Source: Haloferacaceae archaeon
GTDB taxonomy: Archaea > Halobacteriota > Halobacteria > Halobacteriales > Haloferacaceae
Direction: 5' to 3'
DNA: 8,245 nt
Assembly (NCBI GenBank): GCA_018609965.1
Contig: JAHENP010000138.1
Span: 1 to 8,245 of the forward strand
Part shown: positions 1 through 5,986 of the stretch, one piece after another
Layout: every line of letters begins with the position of its first letter
How positions within the stretch are numbered: the stretch's first letter is position 1
Translations under genes and position numbers: made by a program
Notes under the pieces: model-generated
The model's database searches: none
Told to the model about the DNA's origin: nothing
Seen by the model: the letters and a program-made list of their open reading frames with translations, nothing else

Positions 1-363
1 GAGAAACCCCGCCGCGGTCGTCACCTGCGCGAACAACAGAAACGAGCCGGTGATCGCGACCAGGCCCGCGACGACGGCCGTCGGGCGACCGAACTCGTCG
101 GAGACGCGCCCGCTGGGGAACTGCGTGACCGCATAGAGGAGCTGAAACGCACCCAACGCCAGCCCGGCGGTCGCGGTCGTCATCCCCAGATCGTCGACGA
201 TGGCCGGCAACAACGGCGAGAGGAGGAACCGACCCAACTGGAGGGTCGCCCACGCGAGACTTAGACTCACCAACAGTCGCCCGGTGTGGCCACCCAGGAG
301 TCGTTCCGACTGTGTCGACTCTGACGGCTCCGGCGACTCACTCTGCTCCGGCGTCTCTGTCAC
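1..363 (-). CDS. MFS transporter, N-terminal part (3' end beyond left edge)
   Basis: The 121 codons visible are the start of a major facilitator superfamily membrane transporter; the rest lies beyond the left edge. After a polar, acidic cytoplasmic leader of about 28 residues come three likely membrane helices, at about residues 30-55, 62-82 and 95-114. Between helices 2 and 3 lies the MFS motif A loop, GRVSDEFGR at residues 85-93, which matches the G-x-x-x-D-x-x-G-R pattern with D89 and R93. The GTG at 361-363 is chosen because it is the only start codon in this frame after the upstream stop region and it precedes the first helix sensibly. It lies 72 bp downstream of the NTPase gene on the same strand, and no convincing TATA box is seen in the gap, so read-through is possible. 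The substrate cannot be told; drug or sugar efflux types share this N-terminus. Confidence 0.88.
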   Translation of the reverse strand, partial: MTETPEQSESPEPSESTQSERLLGGHTGRLLVSLSLAWATLQLGRFLLSPLLPAIVDDLGMTTATAGLALGAFQLLYAVTQFPSGRVSDEFGRPTAVVAGLVAITGSFLLFAQVTTAAGFL

Positions 364-435
364 CGTCTCGCGGGAGGCGCGCGGCGGGTTTGTGCCCCGC
401 GATTCGTGGCTGTGGGGGGATGGAAACGACGGTGG

Positions 436-3400
436 TCACCTGTTGTCGAGTGCTCCCACCATCTCGGCGAACATCATCGTCTCGACCTCTTCGAGCGACG
501 GCTCGCCGTCCGGGTCCACGCACGCACGGAGTTCGTCGGCTGTCGGCTCCGGGTCCCCGCCCGAGAGCCGTGTCGCGACGGCCGTGACCGCCGGCGAGAG
601 CGCCGTCGTGTCGTCGATCTCGGTCAGGGCCGTCTCGGCGGGGTCGGCATCGGCGAGAAGCACGCGGTGGGCGGCGAGCCCGACACCCGCCGCAGTCGCG
701 TGGTCGTGTGCCGCCGTGTCGGGGTCGTGGTGCTCGCGACGACGCCAGGCGCGTTCGAACAGCGCCGTCGCTCGCTCGGTCTCTTCCCTCGATACGGCCG
801 CCAGCGCACGCTCGTACAGCGTCTCGACGGGCGCGTCGGCGAGTTCCCGGTCCGCGAGCGCGTTCGCCAGTAGCTCCGCGAAGACGCTGTGTTCGACAAT
901 CACCAGTCGCTGGGCGAACGACTCCGGCTCCATCTCCGCGGCCGCCTCTTGTAGCTCGTCGGGTGTCGTCTCGGGGTCGTCACCCCGGAGGGTGTCGTAC
1001 AGCTCTCGTTCGGGGGTCCCGAGTCGCGACTCGTGTGCTTCGACAGCCGAGAGCACCGTGTCGGCGTCCGTGCCGACATCCGTCGGGAACGTACGGCTGT
1101 CGAGCAGGCCGGCGAGTGCGACCCCCGCGGCGAGTGCTGGAGCGAAGGCGTCGCTGTCCTCATCGTGGACCTCGCGGCGACGCCAGGTGGCGTTGAGGAG
1201 GTCGGCGGCGGTGGTGAGATCACCCTCGTTGGCGTGGCCGAGCGCGTGGTAGTAGAGGCGGAACGTTCCCTCGGGGCTCTCGTCAAGACGAGCGCGGTGG
1301 ACCCGGAATTCGCGTGCGTGGTCGTCGAGTGCGAGATCGGAGTCGGCGATCAGTTCGAGCGCGTCCACACACGCCTCGCGGGCCGTCTCGAACTGCTCCA
1401 GTTCGGTGGCGACACGAACGATTCTGCGAAGCGATTCCAGTGTCTTCCGGTCGGCACCGAGATCTCCGCGCGTCTGTCTGGACTTGCGGAACCACGCCAG
1501 TGCTCGCTCGAACTCGTCCTGTCGTTGGGCGTCGACACCGATGTTGAACCGTTGAGTAGCGACACTTGCTCTATCTCCAATTTCGTCGCTGATTGCCAGT
1601 GCTTCGCGGTGTCGTTGCTCTGCGATCTCGTAGTTCCCTTGTTGTCCTGCGACACTCCCAAGACCGTCGAGACTCTTGGCCTCGCCAGCACGGTCGCCAA
1701 TTTCGCGTTTGATCGCCAGACTCTCGTCGTAGTACTCCCGAGCCTGCTCGTACTCACCGAGTGATTGCGCCACCGCCCCGAGATTGTTGAGATTGTTCGC
1801 CTCGCCAGCACGGTCGCCAATTTCCCGGTTGATTGCCAGACTCTCCTCGTGGTACTCGCGAGCCTGCTCGTACTCGCCGAGACGTTGCGCCACCACCCCG
1901 AGATTTCCGAGACTCCTGGCCTCGCCAGCACGGTCGCCAATTTCTCGTTGAATCGCCAGGCTCTGGTCGTAGTACTCACGAGCCTGCTCGTACTCGCCGA
2001 GACGTTGCGCCACCGCCCCGAGATTTCCGAGACTGTTCGCCTCGCCAGCACGGTCGCCAATTTCCCGTTTGATCGCCAGACTCTCGTTGTGGTACTCGTG
2101 AGCCTGCTCGTACTCGCCGAGATTCCGCGCCACCGCCCCGAGATTGTTGAGACTGTTCGCCTCGCCAGCACGGTCGCCAATTTCCCGTTCGATCGCCAGA
2201 CTCTCCTCGTGGTACTCGCGAGCCTGCTCGTACTCGCCGAGATTCCGCGCCACCAACCCGAGATTTCCGAGGGTCGCCGCTTCCGCTTGCGACTTCTCGT
2301 CACTCGGAATTATCTCCAACACCTGGCTGTAGTGGTCTCTCGCCTCCTCGAACTCTCCCTGCCGCATCGCGTGGTGGCCCTGCCGTGTGTGATACTTCGC
2401 GTTGATCACTTCCGAATCGATTCCTGCCTCGGTCGCGCGTTCCCACGCCCACTCGATTTCGTCGAGTTCGTCGTCGGGTTCACCCAGACTGTTGAACATC
2501 CGACTCCGACTAAACGCCGCCTCCACCGCCCCCCGTGCACCGCCTGCTTCGGGCAGTTCGATCCCCGAGTATGCCGAGGTGCCGTACAACGGCTGTAGCT
2601 CTGGCCGATCTTCTCCGATCTCGAATACGTCTGTGACGAACTTGTGCGCCATCGCAGTCGGCTCACGTTCTGTCAGTTTCAACAACTCCGTGTCTCCCCG
2701 CAGTGTCTTCCGAATCCCATTACGAAGTTGGTCGTCGTCGAACACCGCGAACAGGTCGTTCACCACCGTCTCGAACTCGCTGATCGCGGTCGTCCCCCCG
2801 ACTGTCTTTAGCTGGTGACTCAGATACAGCCGCGACCACAACGGGTGGTGAGTACCGAACGGGTGGTCGTCGGCCTCGAACAAGAACGGGTTGCCGCCGG
2901 CCTCGAACAACAACGGCCCGCGGACACGGTCGCACAGTTCCGTGATCGTCTCGTGTTCCGCGTCGTCCCCGAGTGTGAGCAGGAACTCAGTGTGAACTGC
3001 CAGCTCTGCGGCGTTTATGATATTCACCGCGAGCCCGATCCGTCTCAGTAGCGTCGCCTCACGCTCGCTGTCGACGGGAATCTCCCGACTCTCTCGGTCG
3101 CCGTGGAGCAACTCGAACGTTCGCTTGACGTGTGTCAGGAGCGCCGGCTTCGGGCCGTCGGTGTGTGCGTCCACGCCGTCGCCAGCGGGAACGTGGTACG
3201 CGAGCAACAACATCGGGCTGATCCCGCGCTGGCCGTGGATCTGTTCGTGAATCGCCGTCTCGTCACCCGCCGCGCTCGGGGTGTCGCCGGTGACGCGCTC
3301 GTAGTTCGTGACGAACCGCTCGACTTCCTGGGCGTCCAACGGCGGCATCCGGATCGGTTCCAGATACTCCCGCCGGCCGGCGAGTGCATCGCGAGCGCGC

Positions 3401-4467
3401 TGTGTGCCGTCGCCGACCGCCGCCCGCACTGCGTCGTCGCTGTCCCACTCGTTGCTCCGGGAGTTGAGCAGGAACTGCACGTCCGGCTCGCCTGCGTACT
3501 CCTCAACCACATCGAACACTGGCGCGGTGCCGCGCCGCGCGGCGTCCTCGACGGCGACCAACACCGGGCCGTTCTCCCGCGCGGTGTCGACCGCGTCGAT
3601 CAACGCTTCGGGGTCGAGCGGGCGTTCGATTCTCTCGCCCGTGTGGTACAACACCGTCCCGCCGTCCGTCCGCGCCTCCCACGCCGACAGCGCGGTGCGT
3701 GTCGCGGTGGTCTTCCCCGACCCCGCGGGACCGAGCAACACGGCACCGTCGTGGCTGTCGAGCGCGTCGAACACCTCCTCGGTGAGTCGGCGGCGACCGC
3801 CGTCGGCGAGTGGCCGCTCGCGCTCCAACGGGTAGCCGGCGCGAACCTCCGGGAGCTTGAACGCGCGTCGCCAACAGTAGCTGTCGTCCGTGTACCCCGC
3901 CTCGAAGTCGGCCGCCGTGAGCCAGTCGAACCCCTGATCTGCGGCCGTGTCGGCGGCCGCGAGCGCGCGCTCGGCCGCCTCGACAGCCATCGTCTCCAAC
4001 TCCGCGCGGAGGCTGTCGATCTCGTCGAGCAACGCGTCGACACCGCTCCCGGTTCGGCGTACCGACTCCAACGCGATCCGACGCCACACCACCGGCTCCG
4101 CGGCGAGTTCCGACTGGAGTTCTGCGAGAAACGCCTCGACGACCGCCTCGACGGTCGTGTCCGTCTCCGCCTCGATGTAGCCTCCGACGGCCTGCTCGCG
4201 GAACGTCTCCGTCACCGCCGACTTCCCCAGCGGCTCACCGTGTCGCTCGAACGACTGGACGCGCTCGCCGAACGCCGCCGACTCCAACGCGTCGAGCAGG
4301 TGGTCGGCGTCGAACTGGGAGTAGTCGGCCGCGACCGTCTCCGCGGCCGCCTCCGCCCGGTCGTCGACATCTGCCTCCACGAGTGTCGTCACGCCCCGTT
4401 TCGTGGCGTCGTACACCACCTTCGTCACGAGACTGCCGACGAGCGCGCCGGCCGAGAGTGCCGCCAT
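436..4467 (-). CDS. Large STAND-type P-loop NTPase with TPR array and duplicated C-terminal domain
   Basis: This is a 1343-residue multidomain protein. Residues 1-160 are predicted all-helical, with a mildly hydrophobic first 20 residues and a possible coiled coil near 143-175; no known effector is recognised there. A linker with an aromatic block (about 195-215) leads into the NTPase. Walker A is GPAGSGKT at 246-253. A Walker B-like strand, VLVAVED, lies at 302-308. An LLNSR element lies at 333-337, and GISP at 415-418 fits the GxP motif of STAND ATPases. Residues 420-650 look like the helical arm that follows a STAND core. TPRs run from about 690 to 1045, five of them (730-929) nearly identical 40-mers. 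Two copies of a domain of about 130 residues close the protein (1067-1201 and 1215-1340). No signal peptide is clear, so it is probably cytoplasmic. STAND proteins are ligand-triggered switches that oligomerise when the sensor binds its target; a defence or signalling role is inferred from architecture only. The ATG at 4465-4467 fits a TATA-like box about 30 bases upstream. Confidence 0.85.
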   Translation of the reverse strand: MAALSAGALVGSLVTKVVYDATKRGVTTLVEADVDDRAEAAAETVAADYSQFDADHLLDALESAAFGERVQSFERHGEPLGKSAVTETFREQAVGGYIEAETDTTVEAVVEAFLAELQSELAAEPVVWRRIALESVRRTGSGVDALLDEIDSLRAELETMAVEAAERALAAADTAADQGFDWLTAADFEAGYTDDSYCWRRAFKLPEVRAGYPLERERPLADGGRRRLTEEVFDALDSHDGAVLLGPAGSGKTTATRTALSAWEARTDGGTVLYHTGERIERPLDPEALIDAVDTARENGPVLVAVEDAARRGTAPVFDVVEEYAGEPDVQFLLNSRSNEWDSDDAVRAAVGDGTQRARDALAGRREYLEPIRMPPLDAQEVERFVTNYERVTGDTPSAAGDETAIHEQIHGQRGISPMLLLAYHVPAGDGVDAHTDGPKPALLTHVKRTFELLHGDRESREIPVDSEREATLLRRIGLAVNIINAAELAVHTEFLLTLGDDAEHETITELCDRVRGPLLFEAGGNPFLFEADDHPFGTHHPLWSRLYLSHQLKTVGGTTAISEFETVVNDLFAVFDDDQLRNGIRKTLRGDTELLKLTEREPTAMAHKFVTDVFEIGEDRPELQPLYGTSAYSGIELPEAGGARGAVEAAFSRSRMFNSLGEPDDELDEIEWAWERATEAGIDSEVINAKYHTRQGHHAMRQGEFEEARDHYSQVLEIIPSDEKSQAEAATLGNLGLVARNLGEYEQAREYHEESLAIEREIGDRAGEANSLNNLGAVARNLGEYEQAHEYHNESLAIKREIGDRAGEANSLGNLGAVAQRLGEYEQAREYYDQSLAIQREIGDRAGEARSLGNLGVVAQRLGEYEQAREYHEESLAINREIGDRAGEANNLNNLGAVAQSLGEYEQAREYYDESLAIKREIGDRAGEAKSLDGLGSVAGQQGNYEIAEQRHREALAISDEIGDRASVATQRFNIGVDAQRQDEFERALAWFRKSRQTRGDLGADRKTLESLRRIVRVATELEQFETAREACVDALELIADSDLALDDHAREFRVHRARLDESPEGTFRLYYHALGHANEGDLTTAADLLNATWRRREVHDEDSDAFAPALAAGVALAGLLDSRTFPTDVGTDADTVLSAVEAHESRLGTPERELYDTLRGDDPETTPDELQEAAAEMEPESFAQRLVIVEHSVFAELLANALADRELADAPVETLYERALAAVSREETERATALFERAWRRREHHDPDTAAHDHATAAGVGLAAHRVLLADADPAETALTEIDDTTALSPAVTAVATRLSGGDPEPTADELRACVDPDGEPSLEEVETMMFAEMVGALDNR
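448..825 (-). repeat. Second copy of duplicated C-terminal domain of the NTPase
   Basis: This stretch encodes residues 1215-1340, the extreme C-terminus of the large NTPase. It repeats the landmarks of the 865-1269 copy with clear divergence, so the duplication is much older than the TPR array. The conserved W-R-R-R-x-H-D core may mark a functional site, but no catalytic set is recognised. Confidence 0.8.
865..1269 (-). repeat. First copy of duplicated C-terminal domain of the NTPase
   Basis: This stretch encodes residues 1067-1201 of the large NTPase. It pairs with the second copy at 448-825. Shared landmarks in the same order are a WRRREVHD/WRRREHHD motif, an AAGV(A/G)LA helix, an LRGDDPETTPDEL/LSGGDPEPTADEL segment, and a closing acidic helix with FAE(L/M). 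The fold is probably helical. No known family is recognised. Confidence 0.8.
1681..2280 (-). repeat. Five 120-bp tandem repeats encoding near-identical TPRs
   Basis: Five exact-length 120-bp units (1681, 1801, 1921, 2041 and 2161 onward) each encode one 40-residue TPR of the NTPase protein. All five open with the same 24-base stretch on the plus strand. Counting by eye, units 1681 and 2041 differ at 12 of 120 positions, and units 2041 and 2161 at 14 of 120. The units are mosaics: 2041 and 2161 share one version of the GEYEQA-flanking segment, 1801 and 1921 share another, and 1681 shares a helix-A segment with 2041. This points to unequal crossing-over or gene conversion. A degenerate sixth unit follows at 1561-1680 and a weak seventh at 1441-1560. 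Copy number is expected to vary between strains, and assemblies of short reads may collapse the array. Confidence 0.95.
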
Positions 4468-4491
4468 GTGCGCTAGCTACACGGCGACCAG

Positions 4492-4500
4492 CCTAAATCT
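4492..4500 (-). promoter_or_regulatory. TATA-like box for the NTPase gene
   Basis: Read on the minus strand this is AGATTTAGG. Its TTTA core starts 30 bases before the ATG at 4465-4467. No Shine-Dalgarno sequence is seen between the box and the start, so the transcript is probably leaderless. The box suggests that the NTPase can be transcribed independently of the upstream gene pair. Confidence 0.55.
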
Positions 4501-4535
4501 GTGGGAACTGAAACTGACGAATTGGTCACAACGAG

Positions 4536-4551
4536 CGACCGCCCGCGGTCG
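4536..4551 (-). terminator. GC-rich hairpin between the small-protein gene and the NTPase gene
   Basis: CGACCG and CGGTCG form a perfect six-base inverted repeat around a four-base loop. It lies 23 bases past the stop of the small-protein gene and 36 bases before the NTPase TATA-like box. No T-run follows on the minus strand, so a terminator role is only a possibility; it could also be a chance GC palindrome. Confidence 0.3.
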
Positions 4552-4573
4552 ACGCAGTTCATCTCGGCTCATC

Positions 4574-5014
4574 TCACCGCTCGTGAACCATCCCAATCCG
4601 GTCGGCGATCCAGTCGAGTACGGCGAACAACACCGCCAACGGGTGCGTGGCCGCGACAGGTGACGACTCGGCCGCCCCTGCCGTCGGCGGCGGATGAAAG
4701 TTGGCGCGCGGCGACGACGGTTTCGGGTGACGGTCCCACCGACACTGGCAGTTGTCGGCCGCGTCACGACACTCACAGTAGTGGAACGAGTAGTCGCCGT
4801 TCTCGAACCAGCCCACGTCGAGCGTCGCCTGCACGACCCCGGCAGGGTACTGCTCCGTGTCGAGCCCGAGTCGGAGCCGACGGGGCGTGATCGCGTCCGG
4901 TTCGAACGTCTGGCGGACGACGAGCTCGTTCTCGACCGCACGCGTACCCAGCAGTCGGAGCGTCGGCTCGTTGAGCGGGCCGGTCGCGGTCTCCGGCTCG
5001 TCTCTATCGGTCAC
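4574..5014 (-). CDS. Small haloarchaeal protein with Cys pairs and RWDRHP...FHPPP core
   Basis: This gene encodes 146 residues from a GTG start at 5012-5014. That start shares a GTGA overlap with the stop of the upstream winged-helix gene, which argues for translational coupling. A longer open frame reaches 5113, but its extra 33 residues are Arg/Pro-rich antisense-like sequence, so it was not used. The core (about residues 40-110) has alternating polar and hydrophobic segments, a WFENGDYSFHY strand, C80-x-C82 and C89-x-C91, then RWDRHP (residues 92-97) and FHPPP (106-110). The final 25 residues form a hydrophobic helix. From memory, proteins of this appearance are widespread in haloarchaea beside a wHTH gene, but no biochemical function is known to me. 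The cysteines and H96/H107 could bind metal; this is inference. A toxin-like or effector role in a two-gene module is one possibility. Confidence 0.8.
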   Translation of the reverse strand: MTDRDEPETATGPLNEPTLRLLGTRAVENELVVRQTFEPDAITPRRLRLGLDTEQYPAGVVQATLDVGWFENGDYSFHYCECRDAADNCQCRWDRHPKPSSPRANFHPPPTAGAAESSPVAATHPLAVLFAVLDWIADRIGMVHER

Positions 5015-5541
5015 GCGGGGGCCTCGTCTGGGTTCCGACGAGCGCGGTCGACGGCACGCCGGAGCACCCGCACGTCGCGGCGGACAGTCCGCCACTCCGA
5101 GAGCGCCGTCCACCGTTCCTCGACCGCCTCGTGGTCGTCGACCGGGAGCGACGACTGCGTGACTGCGTCCGGTTCGGGGGCGTCGAACCGATCCTGGAAC
5201 TCGCGGTCCGTCTCGGTCAGGCTCGCGAGCTTCGACCGGAGCGTCTCCACGTCCGTCTCTGTCGCCAGCCGCTCGACACGCTTCCAGGTGAGATACGAGT
5301 CGTTTCGGCGGTACGTCGCCGGTCGTCCGTCACGACGCTCCGCGACGCCCATCTCGACGAGCTGTGTGAGCGCCTCTCGCGCTGCCGTCTCCGAGCACTG
5401 CGCTCGCTCGGCGACGGTCCCCGCCGGAACGTGGTCTGTCGCCCCGAGAACCGTGTCGTACACGCGCTGGAACGTGGTGCGCGCGTCGACCCACTGGGCT
5501 GTCGCGTCGGTGTCGTCTCCCGCACCGGTGTCGTCTGTCAC
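5011..5541 (-). CDS. Winged helix-turn-helix transcriptional regulator
   Basis: This gene encodes 176 residues. After an acidic tail, residues 24-85 form a winged-helix domain: helix 1 (TFQRVYDTVL), then VAERAQCSETAAREALTQL as the helix-turn-helix at 43-61, then a short wing with RRDGRPATYRRND at 69-81. The C-terminal half (about 85-170) is a charged, probably coiled-coil helix that would dimerise it. From memory it resembles haloarchaeal wHTH proteins labelled as a domain of unknown function (DUF7342-like); this was not checked. The GTG start at 5539-5541 fits a TATA box 29 bases upstream. The stop overlaps the GTG of the next gene by GTGA, so the two proteins are probably made together. The direct repeat across its promoter suggests it represses itself. 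Confidence 0.85.
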   Translation of the reverse strand: MTDDTGAGDDTDATAQWVDARTTFQRVYDTVLGATDHVPAGTVAERAQCSETAAREALTQLVEMGVAERRDGRPATYRRNDSYLTWKRVERLATETDVETLRSKLASLTETDREFQDRFDAPEPDAVTQSSLPVDDHEAVEERWTALSEWRTVRRDVRVLRRAVDRARRNPDEAPA

Positions 5542-5562
5542 GGCTCTGTCTCGTGTCGCTGA

Positions 5563-5600
5563 CCGTATATCTGTTTTCCAGCGTGGATATGCGTTTTACA
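5563..5600 (-). promoter_or_regulatory. Promoter and candidate operator of the wHTH/small-protein pair
   Basis: On the minus strand AGATATACGG (5563-5572) is a TATA-like box placed about 29 bases before the GTG start at 5539-5541. On the plus strand, 5565-5580 and 5585-5600 are 16-base direct repeats matching at 12 of 16 positions (core ATAT-x-x-GTTTT). Their spacing is exactly 20 bp, about two helical turns, and one copy covers the TATA box. This suits an operator for the regulator encoded just downstream. Regulation itself is inference. Confidence 0.5.
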
Positions 5601-5960
5601 TGGTCGGTTCGATTGGACATTCTGTCGGTACTTCGGCACCGCGGCGACGGCGAGTCGTCCCTCGCTACGAAAGAGATAGAAATACCGATGTAATCTAACT
5701 TTAATTATGCTTAAAACATAAAGAAATATATAAGAATAGGTAAGAATATTTTGTCTCTTAGTCATTTGATAAATTTCCCCAGATATACACCCTAGCTATC
5801 CCTAGTCCTTATCCATACACAGCATAGTTCAGTAAGTGCAGGAGTTACTCACACCGGGCGAGAGTAGCTCAGGTGTTAATGCGAGCCACAAGTCAGATTG
5901 TTGTTTGGAGTAATGACAGCAGCTCACGGCCTGTTGGAGCTGTGCTGACACGCCGTAGCA
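5601..5960. other. Non-coding interval with an AT-rich island and a hairpin-rich segment
   Basis: No gene is supported here. About 5685-5780 is strikingly AT-rich compared with its GC-rich surroundings, with runs such as TTTAATTAT and AAATATATAAG and a direct AAGAATA repeat. From about 5840 to 5956 the sequence turns GC-moderate and carries inverted repeats: ACACC (5851-5855) with GGTGT (5872-5876), CAGCTC (5920-5925) with GAGCTG (5937-5942), and ACGGC (5926-5930) with GCCGT (5952-5956). Short open frames crossing it lack a start context and domain content. It could hold a regulatory RNA, an element boundary or decayed DNA. Confidence 0.6.
5920..5942. repeat. Six-base inverted repeat (hairpin) upstream of the 5987 gene
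   Basis: CAGCTC (5920-5925) and GAGCTG (5937-5942) are perfect reverse complements around an 11-base loop. The centre lies about 56 bases before the ATG of the 240-residue wHTH-like gene, just upstream of its TATA-like box. It could be an operator half-site pair for that protein, but a chance palindrome is not excluded. Confidence 0.35.
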
Positions 5961-5968
5961 GAAAATAG
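5961..5968 (+). promoter_or_regulatory. TATA-like box for the 240-residue wHTH-like gene
   Basis: GAAAATAG has its A/T core (5962-5967) about 25 bases before the ATG at 5987-5989. This is the usual spacing for a haloarchaeal leaderless transcript. No Shine-Dalgarno sequence intervenes. Confidence 0.45.
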
Positions 5969-5986
5969 CCGCAGTGACGACGATAC

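Noticed and set aside
384..400. GCGGG...CCCGC hairpin between the NTPase and MFS genes as a terminator
   Set aside because: The stem is only five bases, no T-run follows on the minus strand, and such GC palindromes are common by chance in this composition.
200..1252. Serine/alanine-rich plus-strand open frame over the MFS start and the NTPase 3' end
   Set aside because: It is low in complexity, has no domain, and runs opposite two well-supported genes.
1681..2280. CRISPR array as an explanation of the regular repeats
   Set aside because: The 120-bp units are contiguous, in frame and coding for TPRs, with no unique spacers between short repeats.
1033..2598. Plus-strand open frames opposite the TPR region, one with apparent 40-residue repeats
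   Set aside because: The repeats are the antisense image of the 120-bp TPR array. The sense strand gives canonical TPRs and acidic composition; the antisense proteins do not look halophilic.
3103..4476. Long plus-strand open frame (457 codons) opposite the N-terminal half of the NTPase gene
   Set aside because: It is an antisense shadow that GC-rich codon use keeps open. It lacks any domain, is rich in Arg/Val/Leu without acidic halophilic bias, and the minus-strand frame shows clear motifs.
5015..5113. N-terminal extension of the small Cys/His protein to an ATG at 5113
   Set aside because: The added 33 residues are Arg/Pro-rich shadow sequence of the wHTH gene. The GTGA overlap start at 5014 gives an acidic N-terminus and normal coupling.
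5538..5765. 75-codon minus-strand open frame across the AT-rich island
   Set aside because: It covers the regulator's promoter and start in another frame. It is rich in Lys/Tyr/Ile from AT-rich DNA, with no domain.
5856..5930. tRNA-like sequence (TAGCTC...GAGC arm) as a tRNA gene or attachment-site remnant
   Set aside because: There is no T-arm consensus at the expected distance, no five-base anticodon stem with a seven-base loop, and no acceptor pairing.
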